From NCBI RefSeq assembly GCF_032452875.1, contig NC_083896.1, positions 124,001 through 188,000 of the forward strand: a DNA stretch of 64,000 bases, in the 5' to 3' direction. This document shows, piece after piece, positions 46,100 through 56,188 of the stretch. The notes under the pieces were generated by a model that worked only from the letters and a program-made list of their open reading frames with translations, made no database searches and was not told where the DNA came from. The position numbers and the translations under genes were made by a program. Position 1 is the first letter of the stretch, and every line of letters starts with the position of its first letter. Origin of the DNA: Bos javanicus (Eukaryota > Chordata > Mammalia > Artiodactyla > Bovidae).

Positions 46100-46285
46100 C
46101 CCAGGTGGTGCTAGTGGTAAAGAACCTCCCTGCCAATGCAGGAATCCGATCCCTGGGTTGGGACGATCCCATGGAGGAAGGCACAGCAACCCACTCCAGT
46201 ATTCTTGACTGGAAAATTCCCATGGACAGAGGATCCTGGCGGGCTCTGACAGTCAGATGTGACTGAAGAGACTTAGCACAGCATA
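46100..46285 (+). mobile_element. Bov-tA SINE, diverged
   Basis: CAGGTGGTGCTAGTGGTAAA head with losses around the B-box (GGAATCCGATCCCTGGG), body CAACCCACTCCAGTATTCTT and end AGTCAGATGTGACTGAAGAG. Confidence 0.9.
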
Positions 46286-46560
46286 CCAGAGGACCTTAGA
46301 ACTGCAGACTCATGTGATTGTTCTGGCTCTTTGGAGTCCCTAGTCATTCCACGTGTATGTTAGGGTCAGCTTGTGTATTGCTTCCTAAAGGCCCCAAGAG
46401 GGTAACAGGCAGGAAGGCCGGGGGTCTCCAGACAGAGGGAATAGGCTGCAAGTGTCAGATGGTTTTTTCTCTCTCTCTTAAGCAGCAGGAGGAAACAAAC
46501 TAGTATTACATTTTTTTCCCTTCTTGATACAAATTTAAAAGGAGGTTTTTCTGAAAATTC

Positions 46561-47090
46561 TGTGTTGCCATGACTACTCCTGGCTCCACCTGAACTGAAC
46601 TTTTCTCAAATCTTGAGCTAAGCTATGCATTTTTTTCATGAGGAAATGTTTGTCTTAAGCTATGTTAATATACTATGTATTTCTTATAGATTCTGTCTTC
46701 AGGTCAGTTCCCCCTAAAGGCTCAGAACCGACTTGACAAACCAGTATGTCTTCCTCATACCTTGTTCTCCTAATCTATGTTAATGAAACGATAGATTTGC
46801 CTGGAAATCTGCCTTTCTTCAAGATTCATATCAATCATTTTATGGCCCAGGATGACTCACCTGCTGCCAATGTTATCTCAATGCATGTTGTGGGTGAGGG
46901 GCCTGGTGCCATTCTCTGAGCCATTGCCTTTCTTTCCATAGCAGACTGCTAATGGCTGTATAACACCTGGCTAAAGACCAGCAGGGGGTACTTTTACTGC
47001 CCCTGTCTAAAGTCTATGTCAGCAGCTTTCTCTATCTCTTTCATACTTTAATAAAACTTTATGACACAAAAGCTCTGAGCGATCAAGTCA
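46561..47090 (+). mobile_element. Ruminant endogenous retrovirus LTR (ERV2/BTLTR-like), solo
   Basis: LTR-like unit starting near TGTTGCCATGACTACTCCTG. It carries CCCCCTAAAGGCTCAGAACC in U3, a TATA-like TATAA at 46,959-46,963 and AATAAA at 47,050-47,055, followed by AGCTCTGAGCGATCAAGTC. The TATA-to-poly-A spacing of about 90 bases suits a short R. I recall this wording from ruminant LTRs, but the exact family is tentative. No gag, pol or env lies next to it. The U5 end appears cut. Confidence 0.6.
46955..47055 (+). promoter_or_regulatory. LTR core promoter and poly-A signal
   Basis: TATAA at 46,959-46,963 and AATAAA at 47,050-47,055 inside the ERV LTR, in the expected order for U3-R. Activity is unknown. 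Confidence 0.4.
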
Positions 47091-47154
47091 TATTAGATCT
47101 TCATTTCAGATTGAAGATGCATTCCATGGTATTGCCATCTTAAGTCTTTCCATC

Positions 47155-47350
47155 ACTATGGGATATCTGTACATGTATTCAGGATATTTTTTCAGCAATC
47201 TTGTATAATTTCCAGTGTGCCAGTCTTGTCATCCTCGTTGCATCCATGGCAAAGTATTTTATTAATGTTGACATTATTGAAAGGGAATTGTTTTTTTTTA
47301 AATTCCTTTTCAGATTATTATTTGCTAGTGTATACAGATAAAACTGTGTA
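47155..47350 (-). mobile_element. Old L1 ORF2 fragment, reverse orientation
   Basis: Wording such as AAGTATTTTATTAATGTTGA and TTGCTAGTGTATACAGATAA parallels the better preserved reverse L1 at 17,080-17,230. Strongly diverged. Confidence 0.5.
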
Positions 47351-47494
47351 ATCATCCATTTTTATCAGTTTGGACAGCTTGATAGTCGTCTTTACCTTCT
47401 TTACTTTCTCATACTTTAAGATTATCTTGGCTCATATATGTACTGCCTCACCCCTAATCTCAGTCATTTATTCAAAGAATTTCTGTCCTTTTAT

Positions 47495-47766
47495 TTTTTT
47501 TAACATTGAATTATTTTTGACTATGCTGGGTCTTTGTTGCTACATGTCTAGTTGTAGTGAGCAGAGGCCACCCTCTCGTTGCCGTGCCATGGCTTCTCAT
47601 TGCAGCAGTTTGGTTGCAGAACTTGGGCTCTGGAGCATGCAAGTACTTCAATAGTTGTATGGGGGCTTAGTTGCCCCTGGGCATATGGAAACTTCTAGTA
47701 CCAGGGAGTGAACCCGTGTTCCCTGCATTGGTAGGCAGATCATTTACCACCAGACCACCAGGGATA
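47495..47766 (-). mobile_element. CHR SINE, reverse orientation
   Basis: GCTGGGTCTTTGTTGCTACA, TGCCATGGCTTCTCATTGCA, then the head GTGTTCCCTGCATTGGTAGG and ACCAGACCACCAGGGA. Confidence 0.88.
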
Positions 47767-47899
47767 TTTCCTGTTCCCTTTCATTAGAGAATGCTATGCA
47801 AAACATATATGTAGGAGCTAAATACGCTCAGCTGACAATACTCGGAAAAATATACGTGTATTCCAGCTTACCTTTGAACATATTCAGTTAAAGGTAATT

Positions 47900-48215
47900 T
47901 GTGAAGATGTCTCTATGGATCTCGTAACCTTTCCTTTTGTTTCTCCGTAATTTCCCATGCCAATGGTAAGATACCTGGCTTCCACCACTTGTCATGTATA
48001 AAATTTAGTGCTTGTTCCATGTGGTTAATGAAAAAACTGTCAGACTGTCTTCTAAAAGGGGTTGTGCATGCATCCCACCAGTATCTTGAGTATGTTTCTG
48101 TAGGATAGTTTACTATCCTGCGTGGCCAGGTGTCTATTTCAGTCTTTACCAATTATGAATGGGTTTGTTTGCTCTAGTGTTCTTGGACAATTTGAGTACA
48201 GATTCTTTGTCAGAT
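47900..48215 (-). mobile_element. Old L1 fragment, reverse orientation
   Basis: CATCCCACCAGTATCTTGAG and GAGTACAGATTCTTTGTCAG have the reverse wording of an old L1 ORF2 C terminus. Low identity, so the call is tentative. Confidence 0.35.
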
Positions 48216-48227
48216 ATGCATTTTTAA

Positions 48228-48543
48228 AGAAAACAATTTTATTTTTGGCTGTGTTGGGTCTTCGTGTGTGGGCTTTTTTCTAGTTCAGGTGAGCGTGGGA
48301 CATAACTAGTGGTGTACAGGCTTCTCACTGCAGTGGTTCCTCTTGTTGTGGGGCACAGGCTCATGGGATTCAGTGGTTGCAGTATGAGAGCTCAGCATTG
48401 TGTCTTCCAGGATCCAGAGCACAGGCTCGGCAGTTGTGGCTCACAGGCTCCATAGCATGTGGGATCTTCCCTTAGCAGGGATCACACCTGCATCTCCAGC
48501 ACTGGCAAGTGGATTCTTTACCACGGAGCCACCAGGGAAGCCC
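48228..48543 (-). mobile_element. CHR SINE, reverse orientation, nearly complete
   Basis: GGCTGTGTTGGGTCTTCGTG, CAGGCTTCTCACTGCAGTGG, TCGGCAGTTGTGGCTCACAG, then the head CATCTCCAGCACTGGCAAG and GAGCCACCAGGGAAGCCC. Confidence 0.92.
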
Positions 48544-48717
48544 TCAGGCATGTTTTTGATTCTAGTTTTCCATACATGTACCTGGTGAGAAAGGCCAGGA
48601 TCAAGAGGCCTGGCCACTGGGAGTCCTCAGCCACAGTTCTGGCTGTGCCATCCAAAGCTCTGGGGCCTTTGGCGAGTGCCTCAGCTCTCCTGGGACTGTT
48701 TCCTCCCCTCAGAAATG

Positions 48718-48815
48718 CCCTGCTGTTGGACTGTAGCCCACCAAGCTCCTCTGTCCCTGGGATTTCTGAGGCCAGAATACTGGAGGGGGTGTCATTGCCT
48801 TCTCTACAAGGTAGC
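48718..48815 (-). mobile_element. Bov-tA SINE fragment, reverse orientation
   Basis: TGGACTGTAGCCCACCAAGC, TCCTCTGTCCCTGGGATTTC and AGAATACTGGAGGGGGTGTC are reverse Bov-tA body wording; the head is missing. Confidence 0.87.
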
Positions 48816-49587
48816 ATTTGGAAGATAATTTTCTCCTGGATTGTGGTTCTGATGAAGGAAGGGGGATCCCTTCCAGGGCTTGAGAGTGGATTCTTGTTTG
48901 ACACTTGGAAATGAATTGTCCGAGGAGAGGAATGCCGTCCAAGCAAGAGACTTCATTGGGAAGGGCTGCCGGGGCAGAGGGAAGGAGGGTGAGGGCAACG
49001 GAGAGAACTGCTCTGCCAGGTGGCTCACCGTCTCAGGGTTTATGGTCATTGGGTTAGTTTCTGGTTTGTCTCTTGACAGTCATTCTGAATTGGGATCCTT
49101 CCTGGAGGCACACGCATCACTCAGCCGAGATGGATTCCAGCGAGGAGGATCCTGGGAAGGTGCTAGGACCTCTGGACGGCAGACTCCCATTTCTTTTTTA
49201 CCTCTCCAGAATCCTGGTTGGTGGGAGCTTGTTAGTTCCTTGTTCCTTACCAGGACCTCCTGTTGTAAGATGACTCCTGCAAGTGTTTTCTCTTCTCTGT
49301 TGCCTGACAAGGGTGAGTGGTTAGTGGGTCATTTAACTGTGTCTTTTGGTTCTCTCGAATAAAGTCCTTCACAGAGTAAATGTATAAAATTGTAAAAGTC
49401 AATGTTTTAAATAATTTATATTCCTAATTTGGTAAGTTGGGTTTTTTGTTGTGTGTTAGAACTCATCACAAGACCAAAGGTCATGTAGATCTTTTGTTGT
49501 TTTCTAAAATTTTATACTTTTTTAAAAAATTGAATTATGGTGTTAGTTGCAAAGTTTGTGTTTCTGTTCATTTCATCTTTTTTAAAC
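48816..49587. other. Unassigned DNA
   Basis: No recognised gene. A 160-codon top-strand frame at 48,880-49,362 lacks any domain and has no clear codon bias. Confidence 0.45.
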
Positions 49588-50085
49588 AGTTATTTATTTT
49601 TAGTTGATTGATCATTGCTTTACAATATTGGTTTGATTTGTCATACATCCAAATGATTTAACCATAGGTGTATGTGTGTCCCCTCACTCTTGAATCACCC
49701 TCCCACAACCCATCCATCCCCACTTCTCTAGGTTATTACAGAGCCCCAGTTTGAGTTCCCTGAGTCATAAAGCAAATTTCCACTGGTTTTCTATTTACAA
49801 ATATTAGTGTACATGCATCCATGTTGCTCTCTCCATTCATCTCACCCTCTCCCTCTTGTTCCCCACCCTTGTCCATAAGTCTGTTCTCTATGTCTGCATC
49901 TCCACTGCTGCTATGTGAACAGATTCATCAGACCCATCCTTCTGGATTCCATGTTTTTCTCTTTCTGACTGACTTGCCTGTTTAATACGCTCTAGCTTCA
50001 TCCCCTTCATTAGAACTGACTCAAATGTGTTCTTTTTTATGGCTGAATTCCATACAGGCTCTGATTGTTCCTTAGCCATGTTTTG
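49588..50085 (-). mobile_element. L1 3' end fragment, reverse orientation
   Basis: ATTGATCATTGCTTTACAAT, ATTTGTCATACATCCAAATG and later ATTAGAACTGACTCAAATGT are the reverse of ruminant L1 3' UTR wording, as at 15,300-15,750. Diverged. Confidence 0.82.
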
Positions 50086-50679
50086 AGAAGGGTCATGGAG
50101 CTATTCTGCTCCATTTCAGTTTGGGCTTCCAGTCTGAATGCTCACAGCAGAGCTGCTTCTGGGTGAGTCCTCTGAGCTCTGTGAGCGCGGGGCTGCCTGC
50201 TCTGCTCTGGCGGCCCACAGGGGGCGCCAAAACCCCCTCTGACCCCTGGGCACAGGACGCTTTGCCTTCAGACTGGGCTAGGTGACCAGCTGGCGGGAGC
50301 TTTGTCTCCTCAGGGCCATCAGGGCTCAGGCTCCTGGGTAACGGAGCTGCGTCCTGGCTGAAAGGAGCGGGGTTGCCTCAGTGCCTGCCATCAGGGAGGC
50401 GCTGCAAGAGGGAAAAATGAGGACAAAGTAGACGTTTCCTGTGTCCAGCTGAGCACTGACCGGAGGTTCATCTCAGAGGACTCAGGGGAGGAAAGAGCTC
50501 CATGTGCAAAATGTCAGGCTTTCAGTTCGATTTCTGTTAGATGATCCAGAGGATGACCTTCACTGATGTTCTTCTGAGTAGGTGGCCAGTTTTCCTGTCA
50601 CTGTTTCTTAAGAAGACTGTCCTTTTCTCTTCGCTCGTTCCTGGTTTGATTTTCATGAACTGACCACGTACATGTGGGT
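50086..50679. other. Unassigned GC-richer DNA
   Basis: GC- and CpG-richer than its surroundings around 50,170-50,400 (for example GAGCGCGGGGCTGCC and GGCGGCCCACAGGGGGCGCC). No gene recognised; too short for a confident CpG island call. Confidence 0.45.
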
Positions 50680-51245
50680 TCATTCCTGCGCTCTCTATTC
50701 TTTCCTGGAGTCCATGTGTCTGTGTTCCTGCCAGTTCCTCACTGTGGTGGTTACTACAGGTCCATGATGTAGTTTGAAGTTAGAGAGGAAGATGCCTCCA
50801 GCTGTGTTCTTCTTTGTCAGCGTCTTCTTGGCTGTTTAGGGTCCTGTTCAATATTATCAGCCTAATATTAGGAATATTTCTATTTCTGTGAAAAAGGCCA
50901 TTGAATATTATTTTGTGATTTCATTCAGTGTATTTGTTGATGACTTTGGTTGGAATGGAAATTTTAATTCCTCATTGTTCTAGTGCATGAGCGTGGAATA
51001 GTTTTCTGTTTATTTGTGTTTTCTTTGGTTTCTTTATCAGTGCTTTCTAGTTTTCAGACTACAGGTCTTTTATGTCCTTGATTAAGTTTGTTGCTAGATG
51101 TTTTATTCTTTTGGATGCAATTATAAGTGGGATTTTCTTAATTTTTGTTTCTGATTATTATTAGTGTATAGAAACGCAAGTGCTTTTTGTATATTGATTG
51201 GGATTGTAAGTTGTAGTATTTTATATGATTGTAAATTGAACGGAA
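50680..51245 (-). mobile_element. Old L1 ORF2 fragment, reverse orientation
   Basis: ATGTAGTTTGAAGTTAGAGA, GATGCCTCCAGCTGTGTTCT and TTTATTCTTTTGGATGCAAT are the reverse of L1 ORF2 downstream of the palm, as at 16,760-17,200 but more diverged. May belong to the same old element as 49,588-50,085. Confidence 0.7.
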
Positions 51246-51911
51246 ATTATTCAACTTTACTGAACAACTTTTTGTGAAGTTATGGGGAAAATTTTATTTG
51301 TAAAATCTGTTTCTCCTGCAATACTTCATCCAGAGGACTCAAGGCATGGTGCTTACTAATAGACTTCCCACAGTGCTTCTTCATTTCATGTGGACTCCTT
51401 CAAGGGCAGTGAGCATCACAGGTCCCCTTGAACTTCATCTGGGGAAGTCTTGACCTCTATAGGAAAGTTTCATGCCTGTCTAATCTGATTTTTTTTTATG
51501 GTATTGACTTGTTTGTTTTGAAACATAATTTACTTTCTCGGAATTTAAAAGGTACAGAAAACTCCTAGCAATGGGAAAAAGTGCTCGCATTTGCCACATC
51601 ATCTAAAATACTCTATGTGTTTTAGCCAAAATGGGTGCATTCTCCTGCAAAACCTGCACATAATCTCCAAAATCAGGAAATCATATGGTTTCTACAGTAT
51701 AATGTAATCCACAGCCCCACTTCTCTTTCAGCAATTGTTCAATTGTATGAATATATCTTTTCTTCCCATCCTTTTTTTTAAAGAGTGTTACTGAGATTTT
51801 CAGTTATTTGGACAAACTTGATGGACACAAAGTAGACATGGTGAACATGGGATCTGTGTGGTCTTTTCTATATGAATATTTTTCACTAAAGATGGTTTAA
51901 ATGTTTATTCA
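51246..51911. other. Unassigned DNA up to the satellite border
   Basis: AT-rich with no recognised gene or family. It ends abruptly where the 31-bp periodic sequence begins. Confidence 0.45.
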
Positions 51912-54560
51912 TGATACTCGGGATTCCATTCGAATCAGTCCAGGGGCGTCAGGCCTTATCTCGAGTAGATGGGGAAATCGGTGACTTTGGGATTGTGGCA
52001 TTACCCACGAGGGTTCCTGTTGAGTTTCAATGTGAGACCCGCCTCCTCTTGAGGTGCGACGGGAACGTCGGGATTCCTTTCCAGACAAAGCAGGGGAATC
52101 GACCCTCATCTCGAGTTGAGCAGGGGAAAACGGGGCTCCTTTTGAGTTGTAGCGGGAAACTCAGTTTTGCTCTTGAGTTGGAACGCATATCTCGGGAAGC
52201 TCTGGGGTTTCATAAAGGGTGTCAGGTTCCCTTTCGACTGACAAGAGGTAACGTGGGATTTCTTGGGAAATGCTGCATTGTAAAAGGGCCTCATCTCACG
52301 TGAAGGGGAGAAATTCGTGGTTTGTTTTTTTTTTTTTTTTTTTTTTTGATGTTGTGGCTGAAGTTTAGGGTTCCTGTCGAGTTGTGTGGGAACCTGTGGG
52401 ATTTGCTCATGTTTCCTCAGGGGAGTCAGATCTGCTTTTGAGTTCGAGGAGGAAATCAGGATTCCTCTTGCATCGCTGCAGGGATGAATAGGGCCTCATA
52501 TCGACTTGAGGAGGGAACCTCAGGCTTCCTCTTCATTTCTGACATTGATCTCGGGGTTTCTGAGGAGTTTGAACAGGGGAGGCAGGCCTCGTCTTGTGTT
52601 GAGGCATGGAACTCGGCTTGCCTCTCGAGTTGTGAATGAGGTGTCAGGTCTCTTGTCCAGTTGGATTTGAAACCTGCGGTTTTTTTCTGGAGGATGCAAC
52701 CAGGGTGTCAGTGGCCCTTCGTCTTGTGACTCGATACTCGGGGTTCCATGCGAATTGGTGCAGGGGCATCAGGCCTTATCTCGAGTGGATGGGGAAATCG
52801 TTGTCTTTGGGATTGTGGCATGACCACGAGGGTTCCTGTCGAGTTTCAATGTGAGACTGGCCTCCTCTTGAGGTGCAATGGGAATGTCGGGATTCCTTTC
52901 CAGACAAAGCAGGGGAATCGACCCTCATCTCAAGATGAGGAGTGGCAAAAGTGCTCAGATTGATGTGTTCTGGAAAACTCGGTGTTCGGTATGTCAGCGA
53001 ACTTCTTGAGTTGCATAAAGGGTTTTGAGTACCGTTTTGAGTTTCAAGAGGGAACGTGGGATTTCTCTCGAGACGCTGCAGTGGGAAAGGGCCTCATTTC
53101 GCATTGAGAGGTGAATCCCCTGGTTTTCCTCGAGGCTTGGCGGGACGTTTGGGGTTCCTCTCGAGTTGTGACGTGGACCTCAAAGTCCACTCATATTGCC
53201 TCAGAGAAGTCTGGGCTCCTTTCGAATTGTGACGAGCACCTAGGGATTCCTCACAAGTCACTGCAGGGGAAATAGGCCTCAGAGAGACTTGTGTCCAGAA
53301 ACTCCGTGTTCCTCTCCAGTGGCGACAGGGATTTTGGGGTTGTGTTCAGGGTTCACCTGGGGAGTAAGGCCTCATCTCGAGTTGAAGCAAAGAACCCTGC
53401 TCTCCTCTCCAGTTGCGACAGGTATCTCCTGGAACCCTTTGAGTGGCCTAAAGGGAGTCAAGCCTCCTATGAAGTTTTGAGAGGGAACTCGGGATTGCTC
53501 TCTAGGCCCTGCAGGAAAATAATGGCCTCATCTCACAATGACAGGGGAATCTTGTGGTTTTTCTCGAATTGTGATGGGAAGTTTGGGGTTTCTCTCGAAT
53601 TATGACAGGATAGTCAGTGGGCCTCTCGTGTTGCCCCTGGGAAGTCCAGTCTCCATTCAAGTTGCAAGGGGGAGCACGGGATTGCTCTCAAACCATGGCA
53701 GGGTAATTGGGCCTCAATTCGTGTTGAAGGGAGAATCTCGAGGTCTTTCTTGAGTTGCTGCAGGAAACTTTGGGTTCCCTCGAGTTGTGACGGTGACTGC
53801 AGGGAGCTTCTCATGGTGCCTATGGGAAGTCAGGAATCTCTTCGTGTTGTGAGGGGCCTCTGGGGATTCCTCTGGGGTCGTTGCAATGGAAGAGATCCTC
53901 ATTTCCAGTTGAGGCAGGAACCTCAGTGTTCCCATCCTGTTCCAACGTGGATCTCAGAGTGTGTCTGCAATTTCAAAGGGGAGTCAGGGCTCAATTTGTG
54001 TTGAGGCATGGAACTGTGCTTTCCTCTTGAGCTGCAAAAGAGGTTTCAGGCCTCCAGTCGAGTTGAATTGGGGAACTGGGGCTATTCTTGAATTTGCAAC
54101 CGGGGTATAATTCCTCCCTTCATGTTGTGAGTTGATTCTCCGGGTTCCATTTGAATCAGTGCAAGGCTATCAGGCCTTATCTCGAGTGGATGGGGAAATC
54201 CGTGTCTTTTGAATAGTGAAAAGACCCGCAGGTTCCTCTCCAGTTTCAAGTTGAGACCAGCCTCTGGAGGGGCGACGGGGATGTCAGCATTCCTTTCCAA
54301 ACGAAGCAGGGGCATCGACCCTCATCTTGAGTTGACGAGTGGAATCTATCCTCATCTCGAGATTCTGGGGCTCTTTTTGGGTTGTGGCGGGAAACTCAGC
54401 ATTCTTCTCCAGCTCTGACAGGGATCTCGGTCTTCCTATGGAGATTCTACTGGGGAGTCAGACGTTGTCTCATGTTGGGGCATGGAACTCCGCTTCCCTT
54501 TTGAGGTGGAAAAAGGGTATCAGGCCTCCTGTGGAGTTGGTGTAGGGAACTTGTGCTATT
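51912..54560. repeat. Irregular edge of the satellite
   Basis: The first 2.6 kb keeps the 31-bp phase but not the regular long-range order seen further right. Landmark blocks like GATACTCGGGGTTCCAT recur at uneven spacings: about 818 bases between 51,914 and 52,731, then about 1,405 to the next block at about 54,090 (measured from 52,685). A 23-bp poly-T run lies at 52,325-52,347. Confidence 0.75.
52325..52347. repeat. Poly-T run inside the satellite
   Basis: Twenty-three T residues where neighbouring repeats have GTGGTTTTTCTCGAG, so it is most easily a slippage expansion of a native short T run. Confidence 0.95.
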
Positions 54561-56188
54561 TCTAGAGGCACCATGGGGCTCTCATTCCTCCTTTCATGTC
54601 CTGAGTTGATACTCGGGGTGACATTCCAGTAGTTGCAGGGGAATGAGGCCTGATCTCGATTGGATGGGGACATCGGGGTCTTTTCAAATGGTGGCCCGAA
54701 CCAAGGTGCTCCTCTCGAGTTTCACGGTGAGAATGGCATCCTCCTGAGGTGCGGTGGGAACATCGGGATTCCTTTGCAGAAGAAGCAGGGGAATGGACCC
54801 TCATCTCGAGAGGAGGAGTGGAAAACGGGGCTCTTCTTGAGTTGTGGCGGGAAACTCGGTGTTCCTCTCATGTGGGGACAGGTATCTCGGGGACCTTCCT
54901 GAGTTGCATTAAGGGTGTCAAGTACCCTTTTGCATTTCAGGCAGGAACGTGGGATTTTTCTGGAGACACTGCTCTGGAAAGGGGCCTCATCTCACGTTGA
55001 AGGGAGAATCTCCTGTTTTTTCTAGAGTTGTGGCGGGAAGCTTGGGGTTCCTCTCAAGTTGCAATGGGGACCTCAGGGATCCGCTTGTATTGGCTCAGAG
55101 AAGTCAGGTCTCTTCTCAAGTTGCAAGGGCCACGTCGGGATTCCTCTCGAGTCGCTGCCGGTGAATAGGGCCCTGTCTCGATTTCAGTCGGGAAACTCAG
55201 TGTTCCTCTTCTGCCTTGACAGGGATCTCGGGCTTTTTATCAAGCTTCAACCAGGGAGTCAGGCCTCGTCTGGTGTCGAGGCATGGAACTCTGCATTCCT
55301 CTCGAGTTGTCCAATGGATGTCAGGGCTCCGGTCGAGTTCAGGTGGGGAATTTGGGCTTTTTCAAGAGGATTAACAGGTGAGACAGGCCTCCTCTTGTGG
55401 TGAGAGGGGAAGTTGGGATTCCTCTTGAGTTGAAGCAGGGAATGGGTCTTCATCTCCACATGAGTTGGGAAACACGGGGCTCTTGTCAACTTGTGGCGGG
55501 AACCTCAGCTTTCATCTCAGGTTTGGATGGGGATCCTGGGACCCCTTGAGTTGCTTGAAGGGAGTCAAGCCTCCTCTTGAGTTTTGTGAGGGAACTCGGG
55601 ATTGCTCTCGAGGTGCTGCAAGAGAAAAAGCCATCATCTCCCAATGACGGGGGAATCTCGTGGTTTGTCTCAAATTGTGGCATGTAGCTTGGGATTCCTC
55701 TCTACGTACCACTGGGAACTCAAGGAGCCTCTCGTGTTGCCTCAGGAAAGTCAACTCTCCATTCGAGTTGCAAGGGCGAGCCCGGGAGTGCTCTGTATTC
55801 ATGAGAAGGGGATCAGGCCTCATTTCGCATGGAAGGGGGAATCTCCATGTGTTTCTCGAGTTGCGGCCGGAAGTGTGGGTTCCCTCGAATTGCCACGGGG
55901 ACCTGAGGGAGCCTCTCATGTTGTCTCTGGGAAGTCAGGAATCCATTCAAGTTGTGAGGCACCTCTCGGGATTCTCGAGTTGGTGCAGGGGACTAGGGCC
56001 TCATCTCGAGTTGAGGAGGGAAACTCAGGGTTCCTCTCCACCTCTGACAAGGATGTCGGACTTCCTATGGAGACTCCACTGGGGAGTCAGCCATGTCTCA
56101 TGTTGAGGCATGGAACTCCGCTTCCCTCTCGAGGTTGAAAAGGGGTGTCAGGCCTCCTATGGTGTTGAACTACAGATCTTGGGCTATT
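54561..56188. repeat. Satellite higher-order unit W, short form (1,628 bp)
   Basis: Runs from one TCTAGAGGC landmark to the next. It has the same block order as 61,294-63,074 but lacks about 152-155 bases (five subrepeats) in the GAGACAGGCCTCC region near 55,380. Confidence 0.8.

Noticed and set aside
48880..49362. 160-codon frame as a gene
   Set aside because: No domain, no signal peptide pattern, no splice or promoter support; long frames of this size occur by chance in GC-richer DNA.
50170..50400. CpG island promoter
   Set aside because: GC is locally raised but CpGs are few and the stretch is short; no transcript structure follows.
51928..51950. CENP-B box in the satellite
   Set aside because: The best matches seen, such as TTCGAATCAGTCCAG here and TTCGAGTTGCGAGGG elsewhere, miss two core positions of the box. 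No full match was noticed by eye; a motif scan would settle it.
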